From: Neoroseomonas oryzicola
Lineage (GTDB): Bacteria > Pseudomonadota > Alphaproteobacteria > Acetobacterales > Acetobacteraceae
Length of the DNA: 61,075 bases
NCBI RefSeq assembly: GCF_012163135.1
Contig: NZ_JAAVUP010000014.1
Span: forward strand, 1 to 61,075
Direction: 5' to 3'
Under the pieces are notes generated by a model, which was not told the origin of the DNA, made no database searches, and saw nothing but the letters and a program-made list of their open reading frames with translations. Shown in pieces: positions 17,961 to 27,008 of the stretch (the first letter of the stretch is position 1; every line of letters starts with the position of its first letter). Made by a program: the position numbers and the translations under genes.

Positions 17961-19160
17961 ATGTCGGACCCAGCCTGGCGCACCCTGTTCCGCGACCGCG
18001 ACTTCCTGCGCCTCTGGATCGCGGGCCTCTGCACCTTCGTGGTCCGCTGGCTGGAAACGCTGGCGGTCGGCGTCTTCGCCTACAACGCGACCGGCTCCGC
18101 CTTCGTCGTCGCGATGCTCACCATGCTCCGCCTGCTGCCGATGGGCCTGTTCGGCGCCTTCCTCGGCGCCGCGGCCGAGCGCATGGATCGTCGCCTCGCG
18201 CTTCTGCTCATCGTTCTGTCGCAGGCGGCGACCTCGGCGACGATCGCGCTGCTCGCCGTGTTCGATGCCGTGCAGGTCTGGCATCTCGCCTGCGCCGCCT
18301 TCATGAACGGGATCGCCTGGGCGGCCGACAATCCCGTGCGCCGCGCCATGATCGGCCAGGTCGCCGGTGCGGCACGGATGGGCACGGCGATGTCGATCGA
18401 CGTGGCGACCAGCAACGGCAGCCGCGTCTTCGGTCCGACGCTGGGGGGCGTGCTGCTCGCGGCGGTCGGCCTGGACGGCGCCTTCGCGCTTGGCGCCATG
18501 CTCTATGTCCCCGCCATCGTCGCCGTGCTGCGCCTGCCGCGCGCGCCGGTGCAGCAGGTGGCCCTGGTCCCGTCGGTGCTGGCCAGCATCGCCGAGGGCC
18601 TGGCCCTGGTGCGCCGCGAGCCGCGCCTGGTCGGCGCGCTGCTGGTGACGCTGCTGTTCAACCTGTTCGGCTGGCCCTTCACCTCGATGGTGCCGGTGAT
18701 CGGCCAGGACCAGCTCGCGCTCGGCCCGCGGGGCATCGGGGTGCTCGCCAGCATGGACGGCGTCGGCGCCTTCCTCGGCGCGGTGACGGTCGCGCTCTTC
18801 GCGCGGCCGGGCCAGTACCGCGCGATCTACGTGGGCGGCATCACGCTCTACTTCACCATGCTCGCCGCCTTCGCGATGGCGCCGGATCCGATCACCGCGG
18901 GCATCGCGCTGGTGCTGACGGGCGTCGGCGGGGCGGGCTTCGCCATCATGCAGCCGACGCTCGTCTTCCTCGCCACGCCGCCCGAGATGCGCAGCCGCGT
19001 GCTCGGCCTGCTGTCGGTGTGCATCGGTCTCGGCCCGATCGGCTTCCTCGCCCTGGGCGTCCTTGCCGAGGCGATGGGCGCGCCGGCGGCGACGGCGGCG
19101 ATGGGCTTGGCGGGCCTCGTCGCCATGGCGATGACCTACCGATTCTGGCGCCGCATCTGA
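17961..19160 (+). CDS. MFS transporter, EntS-like exporter group
   Basis: The 399-residue membrane protein has about 12 hydrophobic segments and the MFS-3 (EntS/enterobactin exporter-like) layout. It opens FRDRDFLRLWIAGL, and a basic loop after helix 2-3 (AERMDRRLALL) corresponds to the MFS motif A region. Members export small hydrophobic compounds or siderophores. No siderophore genes are nearby and no specific cargo can be named. It starts at ATG 17961 after a G-rich leader and ends 46 bases before the histidine kinase gene. Confidence 0.85.
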   Translation: MSDPAWRTLFRDRDFLRLWIAGLCTFVVRWLETLAVGVFAYNATGSAFVVAMLTMLRLLPMGLFGAFLGAAAERMDRRLALLLIVLSQAATSATIALLAVFDAVQVWHLACAAFMNGIAWAADNPVRRAMIGQVAGAARMGTAMSIDVATSNGSRVFGPTLGGVLLAAVGLDGAFALGAMLYVPAIVAVLRLPRAPVQQVALVPSVLASIAEGLALVRREPRLVGALLVTLLFNLFGWPFTSMVPVIGQDQLALGPRGIGVLASMDGVGAFLGAVTVALFARPGQYRAIYVGGITLYFTMLAAFAMAPDPITAGIALVLTGVGGAGFAIMQPTLVFLATPPEMRSRVLGLLSVCIGLGPIGFLALGVLAEAMGAPAATAAMGLAGLVAMAMTYRFWRRI

Positions 19161-19206
19161 TCCCTCGCATGGGCGGCGCGCATGGCGTAAATCGTGTGGC
19201 AGACGC

Positions 19207-21327
19207 ATGCCGACCGCCGACAACCCGTCCCGGCCGATGACCGCGGTGCCGCCCCGGCTCGCCGCCGGCCACGCGCGCCGTGCGGTCCTCACCGCGGCGC
19301 TGATGGGCTTCTCGCTGATCGCGATCTGGACGGTCGCGGTCCTGCTCGTGAACCAGGCGACGCGCAGCGCCTCGGAAAAGGCGATCGCGCAGGCCGAGGT
19401 CGCCGCCCGCGTCCTCGAGCAATTCGTGCTTCGCACGGTCGAGGGCGTGGAATCGAGCCTCGCCCTGCTGCGGGCGCGACGGCTGCTGGAGGCCTCCGGC
19501 GACACGGCGGCGGCCGAACAGGTCGGCCAACGCCTGGCCGAGGTCACGGTCTTCGGCCGCTTCGGGCTGCGCCGCATTTCCGACGTCGCCCCGGATGGCG
19601 CGACGCGATGGTCGCTGCCGCCGGGGGCGGACGGCGCCGCCATGTCCTCCGGCGTCGTGCCCCACTTGGCCGAACCCTTGCCGGGCCCCGGCCTGTTCGT
19701 CGGCACGCCCCGGCGCGACCCGGCGACCGGGCATTGGAGCGTCCTGATCAGCCGGCCGATCGAGGACGAGTCCGGCGCCATCATCGGCACCGCCGAGGTC
19801 GTGATCGATCCGTTGGCCTTCTCCGCCGACCTCGCCCAGATGTCGCCGGGCGTGCTGGACCTGATGTTCGTCATGCGACGCGACGGGACCTATCTCGCCC
19901 GGTCCGACGCGGCCGAGCGGGCCCTGGGCGAGGAGGCGGCCGCGGGCCGGCGCCTGCTGATCGCGGCGGAGGGCAGTGGCGGCGGCAGCTTCCGCGACAT
20001 GAGCCCGATCGACGGGCGCGACCGTTTCTTCGCGCTGCGCCCGGTGCCCGGCACGCCGCTGGTCGTCGCCGCCGGCGTGGACGCGACGACTGCGCTGGCG
20101 CCGGTGCGCGACGTGCTGGTCCTGTCCCCGGTCACCGCGCTGCTCACCAGCGCCCTGGTCGTCCTTATGGCGCTGTTCGGCCGCCGCCGGCACGAGCGCC
20201 TGCACACACTCGCGCAACTGCAGCAGGCCCGCTTGGCCGAGGCGGCGGCCGCCGCGGCGCGGGCGGAGATCGAGGCGCTGCTCGCCGGCCTGCCGATCGC
20301 GGTCTACCGCGCGCGGATCACCCATGTCCGTGGGCTCGAGGTGACCTATGCCAGCGCCGCCATGGCCGAGCTGGCCGAGGCGAATGCCGCCATCGCTGGC
20401 ACCGGCTTCCTCGCCACCCTGCTCGAGGGCCGCGACGCGACCGTCGAATACGAGGTGGTGCGACCGGGCCGCCCCTCCATCTGGCTTCGCGAAGGCGCTC
20501 GCGTGGTCGCGACGCGCCCCGACGGCGTGGAGGTCGTCGGCTACCGCGCCGACATCACGACCGAGCGCCAGTTCGCCACCCAGGCGGCCGAGGCCTCGAA
20601 GCTCGCCACCCTCGGCGAGATGGCGACCGGCCTCGCGCACGAGCTCAACCAGCCGGTGACGGCGATGGCGCTCGGCGCCGACAACGCCGCCGACGCGCTC
20701 GAGGCCGAGGGCGCCTCCGGCATCGCGGAGGCGGTCGAGACGCTGCGGCGCGTCGCCGGCCAGGCGTCCCGCGCCCAGGCCATCATCGACCATCTGCGGG
20801 TCTTCGGCCGGCGCGACCCGGGGCCCCTCGGCCCGGTCGAGGTGGAGCGCGCGGTGGACGGCGCCCTGGTGCTCGCGGCCAACGCACTCCGCTCGGCCGG
20901 CATCGTGGTCGAGCGGCACATCCCGCCGGACCTGCCCGCGGTCCAGGCGCAGATCGTGCTGCTCGAGCAGGTTCTGCTGAACCTGTTCCTCAATGCGCGC
21001 GATGCGCTGGTCCTGCGGCCGCAGGGGACGCGCCGCATCGTCGTCTCGGCGCGCACGGAGCATTCGGGGCGGGTCCTGCTGCTGGTGCGGGACACCGGCG
21101 GGGGCGTGCCGGCCGAGGTGATCGACCGGGTCTTCGAACCTTTCTACACGACCAAGCCGGTGGGCCAGGGCACAGGCCTCGGCCTTGCGCTGTGCCACGG
21201 CATGATGGCCGCGCTCGGCGGGTCGATCCGCGTGTCGAACGTCGATGGCGGCGCCGAATTCGTGCTCGACCTGGCGCCGGTGGCGGCCGTGTCAGCGCCC
21301 GCGGAGGAAGCCGGGCACCTCGTCTGA
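19207..21327 (+). CDS. Membrane sensor histidine kinase with extracytoplasmic sensor and PAS-like domain
   Basis: The 706-residue kinase has two membrane helices (about 27-49 and 305-324) flanking a periplasmic sensor region of dCache type. A coiled linker and PAS-like segment follow (about 350-455). The dimerisation/phosphoacceptor box has H478 in TGLAHELNQP. The ATPase domain keeps the N box (NLFLNARDAL), G1 (DTGGGVP) and G2 (GTGLGLAL). The HELNQP form is typical of NtrB/DctB-like kinases. The last 36 bases overlap the opposite-strand REC-GGDEF-EAL gene, which is a candidate partner. Ligand unknown. Confidence 0.87.
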   Translation: MPTADNPSRPMTAVPPRLAAGHARRAVLTAALMGFSLIAIWTVAVLLVNQATRSASEKAIAQAEVAARVLEQFVLRTVEGVESSLALLRARRLLEASGDTAAAEQVGQRLAEVTVFGRFGLRRISDVAPDGATRWSLPPGADGAAMSSGVVPHLAEPLPGPGLFVGTPRRDPATGHWSVLISRPIEDESGAIIGTAEVVIDPLAFSADLAQMSPGVLDLMFVMRRDGTYLARSDAAERALGEEAAAGRRLLIAAEGSGGGSFRDMSPIDGRDRFFALRPVPGTPLVVAAGVDATTALAPVRDVLVLSPVTALLTSALVVLMALFGRRRHERLHTLAQLQQARLAEAAAAAARAEIEALLAGLPIAVYRARITHVRGLEVTYASAAMAELAEANAAIAGTGFLATLLEGRDATVEYEVVRPGRPSIWLREGARVVATRPDGVEVVGYRADITTERQFATQAAEASKLATLGEMATGLAHELNQPVTAMALGADNAADALEAEGASGIAEAVETLRRVAGQASRAQAIIDHLRVFGRRDPGPLGPVEVERAVDGALVLAANALRSAGIVVERHIPPDLPAVQAQIVLLEQVLLNLFLNARDALVLRPQGTRRIVVSARTEHSGRVLLLVRDTGGGVPAEVIDRVFEPFYTTKPVGQGTGLGLALCHGMMAALGGSIRVSNVDGGAEFVLDLAPVAAVSAPAEEAGHLV

Positions 21328-22989
21328 GGGCATGGGCTTGCCGAGCAGGTAGCCCTGGCAGGCACCCACGCCCACCTCCCGCAGCGCGGCGAGCTGCGCC
21401 GGGGTCTCGACCCCTTCGGCCACCGTGGCGAGGCCGAGCGCGCCGGCGAGGCGCACCATGCCGAGCAGCAGCGCCCGGTCGGGTTCGGTCCCCGGCAGCC
21501 TTTCGGTGAAGCGGCGGTCGAACTTCACCAGCGTCGCCGGCAGGTCGCGCAGCCGGGCGAGGGAGGAATGCCCGACGCCGAAATCGTCGATGGCGATGCC
21601 GTAGCCGGCCTCGCGCAGCGCGGCCAAGGTCGGCAGCGCCTCGGGCGGCAGCGCCTCACCCTCCGTGACCTCGAGGCAGAGCACGGCGGGAGCCAGGCCG
21701 CTCGCCGCGACCATGCCGGTCAGCGTCGCGGTGTAGGCGGGATCGCGCAGCTCGCTCGCCGCCACGTTCACGGCGATGCGCCCGAATGGCAGGCCGGCCT
21801 TGCCCCAGGACGCGGCGGCGTCGAGCGCCATCGCCATGACCCGCCGGCCCAGTGCCCCCATCAGGCCGAATTCCTCGGCGACTGGCAGGAATTCGTCGGG
21901 GTCGCAGCGGCCGAGGGCGGGGTCGTGGAAGCGCACCAGCGCCTCGAAGCCGAGCAGCGAGAGGTCGGAAGCGCGGACGACCGGCTGGAAGGCGAGCGCG
22001 ATGCCGCAGCCCGCGCCCGACAGCGCGGCGCCGAGGCTCGTCGCGATCCGCGCCCGGCGCAGCCCGCCCTCCGCCTCGGCCTCGGAGAGGCTCGCCGCGC
22101 GGTTGCCGCCGCGGCCGCGCGCGGTGCGGACGGCGGCTTCCGCGCCGTGCAGACAGGCCGCCCCGTCGCCCTCCCAGGATGCGGCGTACCCGACGCTGGC
22201 GGTCAGCGTCCGGCGCGTGCCGGCATCCCCGATCTCCTGCGTCACGGCCAGGCGGAGCGCCTCGGCGAGGGCCGGCAGCGCGGCGACGCCGGCCTCGCCT
22301 TCCACCAGGACCGCGAACTCGTCGTCGCCGAAGCGGGCGACCAGGGCATCGCGCGACACCGCCGCGCTGGCGCGTTGGGCGGTCGCTGCCAGGATCGCGT
22401 CGCCGGCGGGCATGCCGAGCGCCTCGTTCACCAGCCGGAACCGGTCGAGGTCGATCAGGATCAGCCCCACCGGCCCGGCATGGGGGGACAGCAGCCGCCC
22501 GACGAGGTCGGCGCGCCCGGTAAGGCCGGTCAGCGTGTCCTGGAGCCCGGCCGGGGCAACGCCGGCCCCGCGGCGCGACACGGCACGGTCCATCGCGGCG
22601 GCGACGGCGGCGGCGAGCTCGGCGGCACGCAGCGGCTTGCGCAGGAAGTCGGCGGCGCCGATGCGCACCGCGCTCGCCGCGTCCTCGATGGTGGCGTGGC
22701 CGGTGACGAAGACGACCTCCGGCCGGGTGGTCTCGTCCTGTCCCGTCAGGCCGCGCGCCAGGGTCAGCCCGTCCTCGCCCGGCATGCGGATGTCGGTCAC
22801 CACCACGCCGATGTCCGGCCGGCGGGCCATGAGGTCGGCCGCTTCCGCCGCCGACCCCGCAAGGGTCACGTCATGGCCGCGCCGGCGGAGCGCGGCGGCG
22901 ATCTGCTCCAGGACGACGGGCTCGTCATCCACCACGAGCACGCCAAGGGGTGGCGCGGCCGTCGCCGGAGTCGCGAGGATGGACGTCAT
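21292..22989 (-). CDS. Response regulator with GGDEF-like and EAL domains (c-di-GMP phosphodiesterase)
   Basis: The 565-residue protein carries a receiver domain (acidic pair D21/D22, phosphoacceptor D66 in VVVTDIRMPG, K118). A GGDEF-like domain follows whose active loop reads GDDEF (221-225) rather than GGDEF. The EAL domain has all expected catalytic residues: E349 in EAL, N408, E440, D468/D469 in DDFG, K489, E525 and Q545. I infer a phosphorylation-controlled c-di-GMP phosphodiesterase with an impaired or regulatory cyclase domain. ATG 22989 has a GGGAG site; an ATG at 23010 has none. It converges on and overlaps the kinase gene. Confidence 0.88.
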   Translation of the reverse strand: MTSILATPATAAPPLGVLVVDDEPVVLEQIAAALRRRGHDVTLAGSAAEAADLMARRPDIGVVVTDIRMPGEDGLTLARGLTGQDETTRPEVVFVTGHATIEDAASAVRIGAADFLRKPLRAAELAAAVAAAMDRAVSRRGAGVAPAGLQDTLTGLTGRADLVGRLLSPHAGPVGLILIDLDRFRLVNEALGMPAGDAILAATAQRASAAVSRDALVARFGDDEFAVLVEGEAGVAALPALAEALRLAVTQEIGDAGTRRTLTASVGYAASWEGDGAACLHGAEAAVRTARGRGGNRAASLSEAEAEGGLRRARIATSLGAALSGAGCGIALAFQPVVRASDLSLLGFEALVRFHDPALGRCDPDEFLPVAEEFGLMGALGRRVMAMALDAAASWGKAGLPFGRIAVNVAASELRDPAYTATLTGMVAASGLAPAVLCLEVTEGEALPPEALPTLAALREAGYGIAIDDFGVGHSSLARLRDLPATLVKFDRRFTERLPGTEPDRALLLGMVRLAGALGLATVAEGVETPAQLAALREVGVGACQGYLLGKPMPSDEVPGFLRGR

Positions 22990-23055
22990 GGCGCGGCTCC
23001 CTGGGGCCATGCTGCGCAGATTTGGACCCCCGACGACCAGTCACGTTTGCGTTAA

Positions 23056-23083
23056 TTTATAGACAAGTCTCCACGATCGGCAA
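23056..23083 (-). promoter_or_regulatory. Candidate promoter for the REC-GGDEF-EAL gene
   Basis: Read on the minus strand, TTGCCG (complement of 23078-23083) is followed after 16 bases by TATAAA (complement of 23056-23061), about 65 bases before the start at 22989. This is the only AT-rich patch in a GC-rich gap. It is a sequence match only. Confidence 0.35.
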
Positions 23084-23144
23084 GCACCAGACCCCCAGTG
23101 GCGTGCCGCGCCGCTTCCTGCTTCGCTGTGCGCCGGAGGGGTGC

Positions 23145-23627
23145 ATGGAAGGTTTGGTGCCGGCGGCGCGCGACGTTGCCGAAAAGCTGAAGGCCGCGGG
23201 CCGGACGGTCGCTGTCGCCGAGAGCTCGGCCGGCGGCCTGGTCGCGGCCTCGCTGCTCGCCCTGCCCGGGGCCTCGGCCTACTTCCTGGGCGGCGCGGTG
23301 ATCTACACGCGCGCCGCCCGGGCGGGGCTGCTCGCCGTGACCGAGGCGGACATGGAGGGGATGCGCCCGTCGACCGAGCCCTATGCGCTGCTGCTCGCCC
23401 GGCGGGTCCGGGAGAAGCTCGGTGCGGATTGGGGCTTCGCCGAGACCGGCGCCGCCGGGCCCGACGGCAACCGCTACGGCGATGCGGCGGGGCATGCCTG
23501 CCTCGCCGTGGTGGGGCCCGGCGTGGAACGCGTCACGACGCTCGAGACGGGCCTCACGGGCAGGGCGCAGAACATGCGGGCCTTCGCGGCGGCGCTGCTG
23601 CGCCTGGCGGCCGAGGCGATCGAATGA
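23145..23627 (+). CDS. CinA C-terminal family nicotinamide-nucleotide amidase-like protein
   Basis: The 160-residue protein is the stand-alone CinA C-terminal domain (PncC/YgaD type), which deamidates nicotinamide mononucleotide in NAD salvage. The catalytic region VAVAESSAGGLVAASLLALPG contains the characteristic Ser of the ESxxxG motif, followed by GGAVIYT and ETGAAGPDGN. Start ATG 23145 follows GGAGGGG. It appears unlinked in function to the MoxR gene 61 bases downstream, although they could be co-transcribed. Confidence 0.87.
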   Translation: MEGLVPAARDVAEKLKAAGRTVAVAESSAGGLVAASLLALPGASAYFLGGAVIYTRAARAGLLAVTEADMEGMRPSTEPYALLLARRVREKLGADWGFAETGAAGPDGNRYGDAAGHACLAVVGPGVERVTTLETGLTGRAQNMRAFAAALLRLAAEAIE

Positions 23628-23688
23628 TCCCTTGCGCGATCGGGGTCCCGGCCTGACCTTTGCGCCGGATCGTCCAGGGGGATCACGC

Positions 23689-24537
<849 letters not shown>

Positions 24538-24541
24538 GGCG

Positions 24542-25720
24542 GTGTTCGCGCCCTTCATCCTGGCGCTGCGCGCCGCGGGCGTGCCGGCCTCCATCATGGA
24601 GTACCTCGCGCTGCTGCGCGCGATGAAGGAGGGCGTGGCCGGCTTCAGCGTCGACGATTTCTACCATCTGTCGCGCGCCGCGCTGGTGAAGGACGAACGT
24701 CACCTCGACCGCTTCGACCGCGTCTTCGGGGAAATCTTCAAGGGCCTCGAATCCCCCCAGGGCGAGGCGCCGCGCGAACTGCCCGAGGAATGGCTGCGCA
24801 AGCTCGCCGAGAAGGTCCTGACGCCCGAGGAGATGGCGCAGCTCAAGGCCCTGGGCGACTTCGACACGCTGATGGAGACGCTGAGGAAGCGGCTCGAGGA
24901 ACAGAAGGGCCGGCACCAGGGCGGGTCGAAATGGATCGGCACCGCCGGCACATCCCCCTTCGGGGCCCATGGCTACAACCCCGAGGGCGTGCGCATCGGC
25001 CAGGACAAGTCGCGCCACCGCCGCGCGGTGAAGGTCTGGGACCAGCGGCAGTTCCGCGACCTCGACGAGGACGAGGCGCTGTCCTCGCGCAACATGAAGG
25101 TCGCGCTGCGCCGCCTGCGCCGCTTCGCGCGCACCGGGGCGACGACCGAGCTCGACCTGCCCGGGACCATTGGCGCCACCGCGCGCAACGGCGGCTCGCT
25201 CGACCTGCACATGGTCCCGGAGCGGCACAACGCCGTGAAGGTGCTGCTGCTGATGGATATCGGCGGGTCGATGGACGACCACATCCGCATTTGCCAGGAG
25301 TTGTTCACCGCCGCGCGATCCGAATTCAAGCACCTGGAATTCTGGTACTTCCACAACTGCCTTTATGAACGCGTCTGGCGCACCAACCGCCGCCGCCGCG
25401 AGACCGAGCGCCCCACCTTCGAGATGCTGCGCACCTACGGCCCCGACTGGCGCGTGGTGATCGTCGGCGACGCGACCATGAGCCCCTACGAGATCATCCA
25501 GCCCGGCGGATCCGTCGAGCATTGGAACGAGGAAGCGGGCCAGGTCTGGATGTCCCGCCTGACGCGCCATTTCCGCAAGGCCGCCTGGCTCAACCCGGTG
25601 CCGCAGGACCATTGGCGCTACACGCAATCCATCGGGATCGTGCAGCGCCTGATGGAGAACAGGATGTACCCGCTGACGCTGGCGGGGCTCGAGACCATGG
25701 CGCGCGAACTCGCGCGTTGA
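24542..25720 (+). CDS. VWA-domain CoxE-like protein partnered with MoxR
   Basis: The 392-residue protein has a charged N-terminal half and a C-terminal von Willebrand A domain of CoxE type. The metal-ion-dependent adhesion site reads DIGGSM (239-244), with glycine where classical MIDAS motifs have the first serine. A mid-protein KVWDQRQFRDLDED segment links the halves. It starts at GTG 24542, four bases after moxR. MoxR-CoxE pairs deliver or activate metal centres in other systems; here only the pair is seen. The class V aminotransferase gene follows after 16 bases, possibly in the same transcript. Confidence 0.85.
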   Translation: MFAPFILALRAAGVPASIMEYLALLRAMKEGVAGFSVDDFYHLSRAALVKDERHLDRFDRVFGEIFKGLESPQGEAPRELPEEWLRKLAEKVLTPEEMAQLKALGDFDTLMETLRKRLEEQKGRHQGGSKWIGTAGTSPFGAHGYNPEGVRIGQDKSRHRRAVKVWDQRQFRDLDEDEALSSRNMKVALRRLRRFARTGATTELDLPGTIGATARNGGSLDLHMVPERHNAVKVLLLMDIGGSMDDHIRICQELFTAARSEFKHLEFWYFHNCLYERVWRTNRRRRETERPTFEMLRTYGPDWRVVIVGDATMSPYEIIQPGGSVEHWNEEAGQVWMSRLTRHFRKAAWLNPVPQDHWRYTQSIGIVQRLMENRMYPLTLAGLETMARELAR

Positions 25721-25736
25721 GGAGAGGAAACGATCG

Positions 25737-26936
25737 ATGGACGTGAAGCCCCGCCTGCCGCGCGGACGCCAGTTCTTTGCCAATCCGGGCCCGACCAATA
25801 TCCCGGACTCGATCCTCAAGGCCGTCGCGCATGTCAGCATCGACTTCAACGATCCGGCCTTCCTGAAGGTCTATGACGCGGCCGTCGCGGGCGTGAAGCG
25901 GGTGCTGAAGACGCAGCATGAGGTGTTCCTCTACACCGGTTCGGGCCATGCGGCCTGGGAAGCGGCGCTGGTGAACCTGTTCTCGCCGGGTGACGTGCTG
26001 CTGGTGCCCGAGACCGGCCATTTCTCCGATTCCTGGGGCAAGATGGCGAAGGATTTCGGGCTGGAGGTCCGCACCCTGGCGGCTGATTGGCGCCGCGGCA
26101 TCGACTTCGCGGAACTCCGCGCGGTGCTCGCGGCCGACAGCGGCCACGCCATCAAGGCGATCTGCGCCGTGCACAACGAGACGGCGACGGGCATGGTCCT
26201 GCCGCTGGCGGATATCCGCGCCGCGCTCGACGCCACCGGGCATCCGGCGCTGCTGCTCGCGGACACCATCTCCTCGCTGGGGTCGATGGAGTTCGCCATG
26301 GATGCCTGGGGCGTCGATGTCGCGGTGGGCGGCAGCCAGAAGGGGCTGATGCTGCCCACTGGGATGTCGTTCACCGGCGTCTCGCCCAAGGGCATGGCGG
26401 CGCATGCCAGCTCGACGCTGCCGAAATCCTACCTCAACTGGACCAACATGCTGACGCGGCGGCACAAATCCTTCATCGGGACGGTGCCGACCTCGCTTTT
26501 CTACGGGCTCGAGGAATCGATCCGGCTGCTGGAGGAGGAAGGCCTCGACGAGGTCTTCGCCCGCCATGCCCGGCTCGGCGAGGCGGTGCGCCGCTGCGTG
26601 CGGCACTGGTCCGGCAACAACGGGCCGACGCTGTTCTGCCTCTCGCCCGACCGCTACTCCAACTCGGTCACCGCTGTGCTGATGCCCGAGGGCCACGACG
26701 CGGAGGCGGTGCGCCGCATCGCGCTGCAGACCTTCAACGTCTCGCTCGGCGGCGGGCTGTCGCGCCTTGGCGGCAAGGTCTTCCGCATCGGGCATCTCGG
26801 CGACCTGAACGAGCCGATGATCCTCGGCACGCTCTCGACGGTGGAGATGGCGCTGCGCCTCGCCGGTGTGCCGCATACGCCGGGCGGGGTGAACGCCGCG
26901 ATCGAGTACCTGGCCGAGGCCGCGCGGGATTCGTGA
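25737..26936 (+). CDS. Class V aminotransferase, serine/alanine-glyoxylate type
   Basis: The 399-residue PLP enzyme matches serine-glyoxylate/alanine-glyoxylate aminotransferases. It opens FANPGPTNIPDSIL. The substrate loop is YTGSGHAAWE, and PLP is held by D176 in LADTISSLGS and K202 in VGGSQKGLMLPTG. It would transfer an amino group from serine or alanine to glyoxylate, giving glycine, or act on related amino acids. A strong GGAGAGGAAA site precedes ATG 25737. It lies downstream of the MoxR-VWA pair; no other serine-cycle genes are visible. Confidence 0.86.
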   Translation: MDVKPRLPRGRQFFANPGPTNIPDSILKAVAHVSIDFNDPAFLKVYDAAVAGVKRVLKTQHEVFLYTGSGHAAWEAALVNLFSPGDVLLVPETGHFSDSWGKMAKDFGLEVRTLAADWRRGIDFAELRAVLAADSGHAIKAICAVHNETATGMVLPLADIRAALDATGHPALLLADTISSLGSMEFAMDAWGVDVAVGGSQKGLMLPTGMSFTGVSPKGMAAHASSTLPKSYLNWTNMLTRRHKSFIGTVPTSLFYGLEESIRLLEEEGLDEVFARHARLGEAVRRCVRHWSGNNGPTLFCLSPDRYSNSVTAVLMPEGHDAEAVRRIALQTFNVSLGGGLSRLGGKVFRIGHLGDLNEPMILGTLSTVEMALRLAGVPHTPGGVNAAIEYLAEAARDS

Positions 26937-27008
26937 CGATGGCGTGACCGTCGCGATGTCTTGCGCCGGCGCAAGACACGCGGCGGCCGCGCTGCGCTAG
27001 AAGGGGCC

